From: Bacteroidota bacterium
GTDB lineage: Bacteria; Bacteroidota; Bacteroidia; B-17B0; Aurantibacillaceae
DNA length: 64,000 nt
Assembly: GCA_020162035.1 (NCBI GenBank)
Contig: JAIUNM010000016.1
Span: 1-64,000, forward strand
Direction: 5' to 3'
In this document: positions 16,753 through 27,200 of the stretch, in pieces
Numbering within the stretch: the first letter of the stretch is position 1
Layout of the letters: each line of letters begins with the position of its first letter
Translations under genes and position numbers: made by a program
Notes under the pieces: model-generated
Database searches by the model: none
The model's input: only the letters and a program-made list of their open reading frames with translations
Told to the model about the DNA's origin: nothing

Positions 16753-19700
16753 TTAACGTTCGCCTGTAATTTCTTCTGATACGCCATTTAAGGTATTGCA
16801 ATGGTAATTTCTTTGTGTTTTACTTGAATATTTACTTGTTTTAGCACCAGATTTTTTAGCATCAAGCAATAAAGCAATAATTCTTGCACGTTCTAGTTTA
16901 ACTTCTTCTATTAATTTTTGATTTTCAGTTTTATCAAAATAAGTTATGCCATCAATTAATGTAAGTTCGGGTTTTGCGTAAACACTTAAAGGGTTATTAT
17001 TCCACAATACTAAATCGCCCGATTTACCAACTTTAATACTTCCTACCTCATTGTCTATATGCAACATTTTAGCCGGATTAAGAGTTACCATTTTTAAAGC
17101 TTCAACCTCGCTAATATTTCCATATTTAATAGTTTTAGCAGCTTCTTGATTTAAGCGGCGGGCCATTTCTGCATCGTCGCTGTTAATTGCAGTAATTACT
17201 CCCATGTTTGTTAGTATAGCAGCGTTATAAGGAATTGCATCCATAACTTCATTTTTATATGCCCACCAATCGGCAAACGTACTGGCATTAGTGTTATGTT
17301 TTTTCATTTTATCTGCCACTTTGTAACCTTCTAAAATATGAGTAAACGTATTTACTTTAAAATTAAAACTATCAGCAACATGCATTAGCATATTAATTTC
17401 ACTTTGCACATAACTATGGCAGGTAATAAATTTTTTTTTATTTAAAATTTCGGCAACGCAATCTAGTTCAATATCTTTTCGAGGAGCAATTTTATTTTTT
17501 TCGGTAGAATTATTAAAATTATTCCAATTTTTATTGTATTCTTTTGCACGTGTAAAATAATCGTTATAAACTTGCTCTACACCCATACGTGTTTGTGGAA
17601 AACGCATATTAGCATAATCTGGTATCCAACTTTGTTTTACATTTTCACCTAAAGCAAATTTTATAAAACCATCGGCATTTGCAAACTTCATATCATCAGC
17701 ATTTAAACCCCACCTAAGTTTTATTAATACACTTTGTCCGCCAATTGGGTTTGCCGAACCGTGCAACAATTGCGATGTTGTAACTCCTCCAGCTAATTGA
17801 CGATAAATGTTTATATCATCTGGATTAATAACATCACCCATTCTAACCTCGGCGCTACTTGCTTGTGTACCTTCGTTAACACCCCAAGTTAAAGCGATGT
17901 GGCTATGTTCATCTATAATGCCCGGAGTTAAATGTTTACCAGTTGCATCTATTACCTTAACATTTGCTAAAGGTAAAACATCAATATTTTTAGCAATGCG
18001 AACAATTTTACCATCAGAAATATATACGTCATATCCATTTAAAATACTATCAGTTTCATTTGTCCACACAATAGCATTTTTAAACAATACATTATTATTT
18101 CGTTTTTTTAGTTGCGAATAAATATTGGCATTACCTTGTTCGTTAGTTCCAATTCCAAATGCATTAAACGGGTAAGTTATTTTTTTATAATCGAGAGGAT
18201 TAATTTTTGAAACTGCAGCTTTAGGTTTATCGCTTGTTACAGTATCTACAAAATTTAAATTAAAATCGAAAGAATCTCCTATTTCATTTTCTATTTTACC
18301 TGTTATAGATTTATTGGTTTTATTATAATTACCAATTGCTCTATAATTTTTTAAACTGTCAATTTTAAAAGAAAAATGAATCAAGTTGTTTTTTAAATTA
18401 ACATTAAATAATTTTTTTGATGTATCAATTAAAACTACACTTTTAGCTTTATTATTTTGAATTGTAACTTTAAATAAATTTGAATTAAATTTTAACTCGT
18501 ATTTTCCTGCTATTTCGATAGGCGATAAATCTTTATTAATGTAGGATTGACCATTTATCCAATGTTGTATAATTTCACAATCATCTTCAAATACAGATTT
18601 ATTTGAGATAAAAAAATTGGCGATATAATTAGATTTTAAAGCTCCTACTTTATTAGAACAATTAATTAACGTTGCAGGATTGTGAGTTAAAGCTTTAAGA
18701 GCCATTTTTTCTGATAATCCATTTTTAATAGCTTTTCTTACATTGGGTAAAAATAATTTTTTATCTTTTAAATCGTAAGCGGTAAAACAAAAATTAATAT
18801 TTTGTTTTTCTAAAAATGCAGGGTTAGAGGGTGCAAGCTCCCAATGTTTTAAATCGGTTAAAGTAATATTATCTGCATCTAATATATCGCTAACATCATA
18901 AGCTTCTGGAAAATTTAAAGGTAAAATAAAAGTAGAATTTAACTGTGCAATGTCTTCTAATCTTTGGTATTCGTTACCTCCACCCTTAATAATATATTTT
19001 TGATTAAACTCAAGTGCAACTTTGTTTGCTCTTATTGCATTAAATTTATCGTTAGCTTCAAATATTGCTGGTAAATTTTGAAGCTGATTAAAACACTCCA
19101 AACTAATATTATATTCTGTTTTATTAATTAAATTTTTATACCATTGCGCGTCATAATAAGTTTGTCTTAATAAAGCAATTGCTCCTGTTAATGAACTGGG
19201 GTAATTTTGAGATGAACTACCTTTATTAAACGAGTAAAAAGCTGCTGCTTTATCTAACACAATACTTTCATTTTCGTTTTGGTTGCAATTTAGCATTGCC
19301 AAAACACCACTTCCTCTAACAATTCCATCTTTGTTTGAGGTTAACACTAATCCTATTCCATTATTAATTAATTCGAATGCTTTATCTTTATTGTGTTGAA
19401 ATAATTTTGAAGCATCAATATCTGACTTTATAGCTTGATTCCAGCCATATGCACCTTTATAATTTGAAATAGTTTGAGGGTTATTGTTTATAGATTTTGA
19501 AGAACTAATTTCACCAATTCCATAATTGCTATATAAATCTATAAAAGATGGGTAGATATATTTTCCACTTAAATCGTACACTATTGCATGTTTAGGAATA
19601 TTAATATTTTTACCAGCATCAATTACTTTACCATCTTTTACTAGTAAACTTGCATTAGTAATATTTGTTTCATAATCAACAAATAAATTTGCATTAATAA

Positions 19701-19812
19701 AAGCATATACAGTATGCGGATTATATGGTGCGCCATTAGTAGGAAAAGTTGTTTGCGCGTATAATTTACAAACAAAAACTACTACAAGTATAATTGTAAT
19801 TTTTTTAATCAT
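16753..19812 (-). CDS. Exported two-domain amidohydrolase
   Basis: 1019 residues with a signal peptide (IILVVVFVCKLYA). An N-terminal amidohydrolase-like domain (about 35-430) lacks HxH (PSFIDLYSNYG). A linker of about 100 residues with lipocalin-like strands follows. The C-terminal domain (about 575-990) keeps the catalytic set: TPGIIDEHSH, later ITCHSYVQSE, FTHILEGYKV and INSDDAEMARR, then GSIKVGKSGDLVLW. Substrate unknown; periplasmic imidazolonepropionase/dipeptidase-like hydrolases are the nearest idea. An upstream TAGTTTTA may be a -7 element. It forms an operon with the shorter family member downstream. Confidence 0.88.
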   Translation of the reverse strand: MIKKITIILVVVFVCKLYAQTTFPTNGAPYNPHTVYAFINANLFVDYETNITNASLLVKDGKVIDAGKNINIPKHAIVYDLSGKYIYPSFIDLYSNYGIGEISSSKSINNNPQTISNYKGAYGWNQAIKSDIDASKLFQHNKDKAFELINNGIGLVLTSNKDGIVRGSGVLAMLNCNQNENESIVLDKAAAFYSFNKGSSSQNYPSSLTGAIALLRQTYYDAQWYKNLINKTEYNISLECFNQLQNLPAIFEANDKFNAIRANKVALEFNQKYIIKGGGNEYQRLEDIAQLNSTFILPLNFPEAYDVSDILDADNITLTDLKHWELAPSNPAFLEKQNINFCFTAYDLKDKKLFLPNVRKAIKNGLSEKMALKALTHNPATLINCSNKVGALKSNYIANFFISNKSVFEDDCEIIQHWINGQSYINKDLSPIEIAGKYELKFNSNLFKVTIQNNKAKSVVLIDTSKKLFNVNLKNNLIHFSFKIDSLKNYRAIGNYNKTNKSITGKIENEIGDSFDFNLNFVDTVTSDKPKAAVSKINPLDYKKITYPFNAFGIGTNEQGNANIYSQLKKRNNNVLFKNAIVWTNETDSILNGYDVYISDGKIVRIAKNIDVLPLANVKVIDATGKHLTPGIIDEHSHIALTWGVNEGTQASSAEVRMGDVINPDDINIYRQLAGGVTTSQLLHGSANPIGGQSVLIKLRWGLNADDMKFANADGFIKFALGENVKQSWIPDYANMRFPQTRMGVEQVYNDYFTRAKEYNKNWNNFNNSTEKNKIAPRKDIELDCVAEILNKKKFITCHSYVQSEINMLMHVADSFNFKVNTFTHILEGYKVADKMKKHNTNASTFADWWAYKNEVMDAIPYNAAILTNMGVITAINSDDAEMARRLNQEAAKTIKYGNISEVEALKMVTLNPAKMLHIDNEVGSIKVGKSGDLVLWNNNPLSVYAKPELTLIDGITYFDKTENQKLIEEVKLERARIIALLLDAKKSGAKTSKYSSKTQRNYHCNTLNGVSEEITGER

Positions 19813-19876
19813 TATGTTAAAATTAAAACTAAATTTTAAAGTATTAAATAAAATTTAAAAAGAATAAAAATAAATC

Positions 19877-20758
19877 TTAAGAGTAAATTTCTTTTTTAGC
19901 AGCTAATAATGTGTTTTTTAGAAGGCTTGCAATAGTCATTGGTCCAACTCCACCTGGTACAGGAGTTATAAAGCTGCATTTAGGAGCAACTTCGTCAAAC
20001 TTAACATCACCTTTTAACACAAAACCATTTTTAGCACTTGTACTTTCAACACGCGTAGTACCAACATCAATAACAACAACCCCTTCTTTTACCATATCTG
20101 CTTTTAAAAATTCGGGGCTACCAAGCGCACAAATAATAATATCAGCTTGTTTTGTATGATTAATTAAATTTTCTGTTTTACTGTGGCAAAGCGTAACTGT
20201 ACAATTGCCTAACGAAGTATTTTTTGCCATTAAAATACTCATTGGCGAACCAACAATGTGACTACGGCCAATAACTACACAATTTTTACCTGATGTTTGT
20301 ATGTTATATTTTTCTAAAAGTTGAACAATGCCATAAGGAGTTGCGCTTACATAACAGGGCAAATTGAGCACCATACGTCCAACATTAATTGGATGAAAGC
20401 CATCAACATCTTTACTTGGCAAAATAGTTTCTAATACTTTTTGTTCGTTAATATGACGGGGTAAAGGCAATTGAACTATAAATCCATCAACGTCATTATT
20501 ATTATTTAAATCAATAACTGTTTGTAATAATTTTTCTTCTGTTACATATTCTGGATGACGAATAAGAGTAGATTTAAAGCCAACTTTTTCGCAAGTTTTA
20601 ATTTTATTTGCAACATATGTTTCGCTTCCTCCATCATTACCAACTAAAACAGCGGCTAAATGAGGTTGCTTTTTCCCTGCTAGTAACATTTGCTTAACTT
20701 CTAAAGCAATTTGCTCTTGAATTTGAATTGAAATTTTTTTTCCGTCGATTAATTGCAT
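19877..20758 (-). CDS. folD: Bifunctional methylenetetrahydrofolate dehydrogenase/cyclohydrolase FolD
   Basis: 293 residues. Hallmarks: [17 protein letters not shown] with the catalytic lysine, [27 protein letters not shown], the NADP-binding [13 protein letters not shown] and the C-terminal [11 protein letters not shown]. It converts 5,10-methylene-THF to 10-formyl-THF in one-carbon metabolism in the cytoplasm. A TACCTTTA about 15 bp before the ATG is a near-match to the -7 consensus. Single gene, 64 bp from the exported amidohydrolase gene. Confidence 0.97.
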   Translation of the reverse strand: MQLIDGKKISIQIQEQIALEVKQMLLAGKKQPHLAAVLVGNDGGSETYVANKIKTCEKVGFKSTLIRHPEYVTEEKLLQTVIDLNNNNDVDGFIVQLPLPRHINEQKVLETILPSKDVDGFHPINVGRMVLNLPCYVSATPYGIVQLLEKYNIQTSGKNCVVIGRSHIVGSPMSILMAKNTSLGNCTVTLCHSKTENLINHTKQADIIICALGSPEFLKADMVKEGVVVIDVGTTRVESTSAKNGFVLKGDVKFDEVAPKCSFITPVPGGVGPMTIASLLKNTLLAAKKEIYS

Positions 20759-20851
20759 AAATAAAAAATAAAGGTACTAATATTTTAAGAATGTTGTTTA
20801 ATGTAATATGAGTAATATTTATACTAAATATATAATATTTATATAATTCCA

Positions 20852-20882
20852 TTTGAATTAATAAACGAAACATTTAAATTTG
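20852..20882 (+). promoter_or_regulatory. Bacteroidota consensus promoter of tRNA-Arg
   Basis: TTTG at 20852-20855 and TAAATTTG at 20875-20882, separated by exactly 19 bp, match the Bacteroides -33/-7 consensus without deviation. The tRNA gene begins 10 bp later. This is the best promoter in the window and supports the phylum assignment. Confidence 0.75.
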
Positions 20883-20892
20883 TAAATTAATT

Positions 20893-20964
20893 GGTCTCGT
20901 AGTTCAATGGATAGAATAGAAGTTTCCTAAACTTTTGATATGAGTTCGATTCTCGTCGAGACCA
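20893..20964 (+). tRNA. tRNA-Arg (anticodon CCT)
   Basis: Cloverleaf folded by eye: acceptor GGTCTCG/CGAGACC, D stem GTTC/GAAT, anticodon stem GAAGT/ACTTT with loop TTCCTAA (anticodon CCT), T arm ATGAG-TTCGATT-CTCGT, discriminator A at 20964. 3' CCA is not encoded. It reads AGG codons. Confidence 0.95.
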
Positions 20965-21044
20965 CATAAATTTTTTACTAAAAAGGTATTAAAATCAAAA
21001 AAATAGTATAAAGAATCTCTTCTTTATTTACATAAATTAATTTA

Positions 21045-21836
21045 TTAAAATTTATTAATTACTTTTTCAGGGAACTCAAATTGCATTTTATGTAAACATT
21101 TTCTGAATTGTTGTTTTTTGAAATATTTTTTAATGTTAAATTGATTTTCGATATCATCAGAACTTAAATCTTTTAAATCAATTCCATCTAATTTACTTTT
21201 AAATCTAATAGAAATTAAACAATTTATGTATTCTTGAGCTGTTCCATTGTAATTTGAAATTACATATATTAAATTATCAGGTATTAGAGTTTCATGCTCG
21301 CAAAGGTTTTTTAAAAGATTAAATACATCAAATCCGTTTAATGGCTTTAACTCAATTTGTTTTAAATTAAATGATTTCAAATTAGATTTTGTTTTAGTAA
21401 AATCTTTATTAGGATTACTACATCCAAAAATTATAGGTATTCTCCTTTCATTACACTTATTATACAACTCAAAAATAAAGTTCTTTAAAGTTTTTGTTTT
21501 CTTGTAAAAATATTCAATGTTATCTATTGCAATTAAATCGTAATTTAATAGTTGGGCTTTGAAATTATTTAACTCTGTTTGTGTTTTAATTTTTTTAATA
21601 AAGTAGCATAAGGTTTGACTTTTAATGTAATAAATATTTTTATTTTCGTTAATCCACTTGTTACAAATTGCGTGCATTAAATGCGTTACGCCATTTCCTG
21701 AATTTGCTGAAACTATGAATGGAGATAAATTAACAGTTTCATTTTTTAAACATTCAATTTCTTGTTGTTTATTAAAATAATTATCAAAAGTATTGAAACT
21801 GCAAACCGATGTTTTATAATTATTCCACAATTCCAT
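21045..21836 (-). CDS. DnaA/Hda-like AAA+ protein with degenerate ATP site
   Basis: 263 residues. The fold follows the DnaA AAA+ domain throughout: SFNTFDNYF opening, NSGNGVTHLMHAICN at Walker A, LIAIDNIEYF at Walker B, IIFGCSNP at sensor 1, IPDNLIYVISNYNGTAQEYI at sensor 2. Key residues are changed: Walker A lysine is Val, the second Walker B acid is Asn, the arginine-finger region reads LKSFNLK, and the sensor 2 Arg is Gln. There is no DnaA domain I or DNA-binding domain IV; the C-terminus is short and basic. Length resembles Hda (about 230). A regulator of initiation is one possibility. Stands alone next to tRNA-Arg. Confidence 0.72.
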   Translation of the reverse strand: MELWNNYKTSVCSFNTFDNYFNKQQEIECLKNETVNLSPFIVSANSGNGVTHLMHAICNKWINENKNIYYIKSQTLCYFIKKIKTQTELNNFKAQLLNYDLIAIDNIEYFYKKTKTLKNFIFELYNKCNERRIPIIFGCSNPNKDFTKTKSNLKSFNLKQIELKPLNGFDVFNLLKNLCEHETLIPDNLIYVISNYNGTAQEYINCLISIRFKSKLDGIDLKDLSSDDIENQFNIKKYFKKQQFRKCLHKMQFEFPEKVINKF

Positions 21837-22109
21837 TTCGTTATTATTTTATTTGAGTTATAAAGAAACAATAAAAAATAAAAGTGCTTTAATTTGTTGA
21901 AAAATAAAAATGTAAATTCTTAATAAATTTTACAAATATCATTTATATATAAGTACATCTCGTTTTAAAAACAAACTAAACATATTTAGATTTTAATTCG
22001 TCTAAATTTTATTATAATTTATATTAAAACAAACAAAAATGAGTATATTAAAAATTTAACAGCCAAATTAATAGTTTTAAAATTAGTAAATTGGCAAATA
22101 AAAAAATAA

Positions 22110-24269
22110 ATGTACTTAACAGAAACCATAAAACCACTTAGAAAACTTAGGCTTCAAATTATATTTATTTTTAATTTATGTGTACTAATAGTAAATGCCG
22201 AACATGATTTTTATAAATTTTTAATTAATGTTAATACTAAAACTATAGATAGTTTAGTACTCGAAACAAAATCTTCAAAAACAGCAAATAAAATTAAAGC
22301 TCATAATTATTTAGGAGCGTATTATGAAAGTATTAGTAATTATCCTTTAGCATTATTTCACCTTAATCAGGCCAATATACTTAACAAATTAAATGATGAT
22401 GAAAAAATAATAACAAATAATTTTTTAGGTTATGTTTATTGGCATAAAAGTAATTATGATAGTGCATTAATATTTCATCAACAAGCTTTAAAAAACATTA
22501 ATAAAAACAAACAAACAAATAATCATGTAGCATTTACATTCTTAATGCTAGGAAATGATTATTACGACTTAGGCGACTACAGTAAAACTTCAAAATATTT
22601 TTTTAAAAGCTTAGCATTATATGAAAAATTAAATGATACAATTGGTTTAATTCAAATTCATAACCGTTTAAGCAAACTATATTATAAATTAAAAGATTAT
22701 GCCAAAGCAAAAAATCACATCGGCATTTCACAACAATTTAACAAAAACATTCAATACAATAGAGAGTTGGCTATATCGTACAATAGTATTGGTAATATTC
22801 AAATTGAAACAGGCTCTTTAAACTCTGCATTATATTATTTCTCTAAAACACTCAGTGAATTTAAAAAATGTGGTGATGTAATTGGTCAAGCCATTGCTAG
22901 TATAAATTTAGGCGACACCTATCAAACATTATTTGAAAGGAGTTCGCCACGTCAATCAATATTAGATTCGAGTTACAAATATTATTTACAGTCGTATAAT
23001 TTAAATAAATCGGTTAATAATAAGTTTGGTATGATATATGGAGTTTGGGGGCTTTCGGATATTGAAATGAAAAAAGGAAAAACTAAAGAAGCCTATACCA
23101 ATTATCAAAATGCACTTCAAATTTCAAAAAGCATAAACGCTAAAAGTGAAATTTATAACTTATATTGGAAATTGTATAATTTTTTTGAATTAACTAAAAA
23201 TAAAGACAGTAGCTATTATTATTTAAAAAACTACATCTACGCAAAAAACAAATTAGAAAATGAAGAACAAACTAAAGCCTTATTAAGGCAAGAAAGTAAA
23301 TACGAAATTGATAAAAGATTAGCTGAACAAAAAGAGATTGTTGAACGAGAAAAATTAATAGCTAAAGAAAAAAGTAAACGAAAAAATTATATAATATTTG
23401 GGATTGTAATTGTATTGCTAATATTAATTTATGCCGTAATAAACTCTATTAAAAAAATAAAAATAATAAAATCTAAAAACGAAACTATTAATATAATAAA
23501 TGCAGAATTAACCGTTCAAAAAAAGGAAATTACAGATAGTATTAATTATGCAAGAACTTTACAAGAGGCCATTTTGCCTTCAGAAAAATATTTTAAAGAG
23601 TATGCTTTAAATAGCTTTGTTTTTTATAAACCAAAAGATATAGTTGCTGGTGATTTTTATTGGTTAGAGAAAAAAAATAATTTATTGTTTTTAGCTGTTG
23701 CTGATTGTACCGGACATGGTGTACCAGGCGCAATGGGAAGTGTATTGTGTAGTAATGCACTTAATAGATCTTTGTTAGAGTTTGGGTTTACTGACCCTGG
23801 CAAAATTTTAGATAAAACAAGAGAATTAATTGTAGATACTTTTTCTAAAAGCGAAAAAGAAGTAAAAGATGGGATGGATATTTCACTACTGTCTATAAAC
23901 ATGGAAACCCTTGAAATTAATTGGGCTGGAGCAAATAATCCTTTATGGTACATTAGTCAGTCAGAAACAAAAGAAATTAAACCAGATAAACAAGCAATAG
24001 GTAAAACTGATAATCCTTTTCCTTTTACAACACATAAAATTAAATTAAATAAAAACGACATGTTGTTTTTATTTACAGATGGCTTTGCTGATCAATTTGG
24101 AGGAGAAAAAGGCAAAAAATTTAAATATAAACCATTAAAAGAATTATTAACTAACAATGCGCATTTACAATTGAAAGAACAAAAGCAATTACTTTTAGAA
24201 CGCTTTGAAAATTGGAGAGGCAATTTAGATCAAGTAGATGATGTATGCGTGGTTGGAATTAAGTTATAA
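22110..24269 (+). CDS. TPR-SpoIIE family protein phosphatase
   Basis: 719 residues. Signal/membrane segment at the N-terminus, then about six tetratricopeptide-like repeats (residues 45-390; ISNYPLALFHLNQANIL, GDYSKTSKYFFKSLALYEKL), a coiled coil, a membrane helix (about 428-448), another coiled coil, and a C-terminal PP2C/SpoIIE domain: VAGDFYWLE, VADCTGHGVPGAMGS, DGMDISLLS, FTDGFADQFGG and QVDDVCVVGI supply the metal-binding Asp residues. Such proteins dephosphorylate a Ser on a partner protein. A SiaC-like partner candidate is encoded 8.6 kb away (32873). Start ATG 22110. Confidence 0.9.
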   Translation: MYLTETIKPLRKLRLQIIFIFNLCVLIVNAEHDFYKFLINVNTKTIDSLVLETKSSKTANKIKAHNYLGAYYESISNYPLALFHLNQANILNKLNDDEKIITNNFLGYVYWHKSNYDSALIFHQQALKNINKNKQTNNHVAFTFLMLGNDYYDLGDYSKTSKYFFKSLALYEKLNDTIGLIQIHNRLSKLYYKLKDYAKAKNHIGISQQFNKNIQYNRELAISYNSIGNIQIETGSLNSALYYFSKTLSEFKKCGDVIGQAIASINLGDTYQTLFERSSPRQSILDSSYKYYLQSYNLNKSVNNKFGMIYGVWGLSDIEMKKGKTKEAYTNYQNALQISKSINAKSEIYNLYWKLYNFFELTKNKDSSYYYLKNYIYAKNKLENEEQTKALLRQESKYEIDKRLAEQKEIVEREKLIAKEKSKRKNYIIFGIVIVLLILIYAVINSIKKIKIIKSKNETINIINAELTVQKKEITDSINYARTLQEAILPSEKYFKEYALNSFVFYKPKDIVAGDFYWLEKKNNLLFLAVADCTGHGVPGAMGSVLCSNALNRSLLEFGFTDPGKILDKTRELIVDTFSKSEKEVKDGMDISLLSINMETLEINWAGANNPLWYISQSETKEIKPDKQAIGKTDNPFPFTTHKIKLNKNDMLFLFTDGFADQFGGEKGKKFKYKPLKELLTNNAHLQLKEQKQLLLERFENWRGNLDQVDDVCVVGIKL

Positions 24270-24277
24270 AATAAAAA

Positions 24278-27200
24278 TTATTTTAATTTAGGTAATCTGC
24301 CTGGAGTAATTGGTAATTTAATAGCTTCGGCTTTTTGTTCAATATTTTCAATTAATAATTTTAATTCTAAAACTTGATTATAAACAATTTCAAATTCTTT
24401 TTTAGCACGAATTAATCTATCTGCTTGAGCTTGTGTTGTACCATAGCTTTGGTTCCAGCTCCAATACACTATATCTTCTATAACATAAATTAAACCATCT
24501 AGTTTTTCAAATTCTCGTTTAGCAAGTGTATTATCTCCAACCATTTTTAAATCATATGCTTTTATTTTTTTCTCTGCAAGTGCAATATCCTCAGTTAAGC
24601 TAAAAGCATTTGTATTTCCTGTAATTACAGCATAATTTAAATATTTAATTTTAGTTTTTATACCTTCTACAAATTCGTTTGTGCCTAAAACAACTCTTCT
24701 AAATTCTGTTAAGCTTTTGTTAAACTCATTACTTTCTTGTTTACTTTTAGTTGGTAAAGTATTTAAATTAAGTTCGTTCATTTTAAACTCAATTTTATCT
24801 CCAAAAGCCATTGATTTTCCATTTTTAATTTCATAAAGTTGGGCAAAATATTTTCCTGGAATTGCTGGCATTCCTCTATCGGGTGTATAATACGGATTTT
24901 CAGTATCAGGTACATAAAAACTTGTTGGTGTACTTAAATTATAATGTCCGTCCCATACAATTTTATGTATTCCTTTAGATGTTGGAGTTTTTAGTTTTCT
25001 AACTTCGTTGCCATTTTCATCTGATACAACAATAAAAACGGTTGGTGTAATTTCTTCATCTTCCAGTCTTAAACTATCTATAGTTGGATAAAATACATCT
25101 TTATTATTTTTAATTTTTTCTTTTTCAATTTCTTTACGTTTATCTTTAATTGATTTATAATTTTTATTTAAAGAAAAATAAAATGTTGCACCAATTTCTG
25201 GGTTTGGAGCTGTATAAAACGATGCGCCTTGAAAAGATTTACCCCTGTGATTATATGGTGACGATTCGAAAAACATTAAACCATTTTTTACAGGAAAAAT
25301 CATACTTTCTTTAGTTAAATCTTCTTCTTTAATTGTTTGTAAAAGAGAATAATTATCTAACACATAAAAACCTCTACCAAAAGTTGCAAGTACAATGTCA
25401 TTTTCATCTTTTTGTATTGCAATATCTTTAATACATATACTTTCTGGCAAACCGTTAGTTAACTTAACCCAATTTTTACCTGCATTTAAGCTAAAGTAAA
25501 AACCAAATTCTGTTCCACAAAAAAGCAATTCTTTATTTTTATGATCTTCTACAAACGAATAAACAGAACCTTTTTCGGGTAAATTGTTTGCAATGTTAAT
25601 CCAAGTTTTTCCTTTATCTGTACTCATCATTAAATAAGGTTTATAATCTCCTTGCCTATGGTTATTAAATACTGCATAAACTTTATTTTCATCGTGTTGC
25701 GAAGCATATATAAAATTTACTAAAGGTTGCATTTTAAAAGTACCCGCCATAATTTGAGGCACTCCGTTAATATTGTCTATTTTAGACCAACTTTTTCCAC
25801 CATCAGTTGTTACTTGAATTAAACCATCATCAGTACCTGCGTAAATTAAATTTTGATTTTTAGGGGATTCGCTTAAAGTTGTAATATTCCCAAAAATACT
25901 TGTACTCTGATTTTTAGCTACTGCATCAACACTCCATACTTTTCCCATTACCGGAAATTTATTTCTATCTAATCCTCTTGATAATTCAGGGCTAATTACT
26001 TCCCATGAATCACCTCTGTTGTCTGAACGAAAAACTTTACTTCCAGCAAAATATAAACGTTTATTATCAAAATTACTTATAATTAACGGGGCATCCCAAT
26101 TAAAACGATAAGCTGCTTCACCTTCTTTTTCTGTTGGCTTAATACTTACATTTTCTCCTGTTTTTTTATCAAATCTAACTAAACCGCCATACTGGCTTTC
26201 GCTATAAATAATATTAGGTTCTAATGGATCTACCCTTGGCTGGAATCCATCGCCACCAGTAGTTACAAACCAATCTGAGTTTATAATTCCATTTGAGCTT
26301 TTTGTGCGTGAAGGTCCGCCAAGTGTGTTATTATCTTGTGTGCCACCATAAATATTATAAAATGGTTTTGAATTATCTACACAAACACGATAGAATTGTG
26401 TAATTGGCAAATTAGGAAAATACCTCCAAGAACTTGCACCATCAAACGATTCATATAATCCTCCATCGCAACCTATTAACATATGATTAGTGTTTTTAGG
26501 ATTTATCCAAATTGCATGATTATCTACATGTTTATCTTTTTCCCCTAAATTTTTAAATGTTTTGCCTCCATCTGTTGTAACAGTTGCATAGGTATCCATT
26601 AAATAAATTTTTTCGCTATTTATTGGATCACAAAATATTTCTTGATAATAATTTCCGGCTGTTGTTTTAGAACTTTGTTTACTAAAGCTTGCCCCAAAAT
26701 CGGTACTCTTAAAAAAACCTCCGTTTTCGTTTCCTTCGCACATTGCATAAATAATTTCGGGATTGGATTTTGGAATTGAAATTGTTATACGTCCAACATC
26801 TCCAACTGGTAAACCGTTAGTAAGTTTTATCCAATTTGCACCACCATCTGTTGATTTATAAATTGCACTTTCTGGTCCTCCACTTATATATGTCCATTCA
26901 TGCCTTCTACGTTGATGAGCACAAGCATATAAAACATCAGGATTTGAAGGATTAATATGAATTTCATTAAACCCTGTATTATCGCTAACAAATAAAATTT
27001 GTTTCCAAGTTTTACCACCATCTGTTGTTTTATAAATTCCTCTTTCTCCTCCAGCACTCCATACAGGACCATAAGCAGCAACATAAACAATTTCGCTGTT
27101 ATTTGGGTGAATAGATATCATTCCGATATGTTCAGATTTTGACAAACCAACATTTTTAAAAGATTTACCGGCATCTTCACTTTTATATATTCCGTCGCCA

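Noticed and set aside
20893..21836. tRNA-Arg as attachment site of an integrated element carrying the DnaA-like gene
   Set aside because: No integrase and no second copy of the tRNA 3' end downstream were found; the gene has the same base composition as its surroundings.
21837..22109. Possible small RNA in the AT-rich 273-bp gap before the SpoIIE gene
   Set aside because: No promoter plus terminator pair or stable hairpin could be made out.
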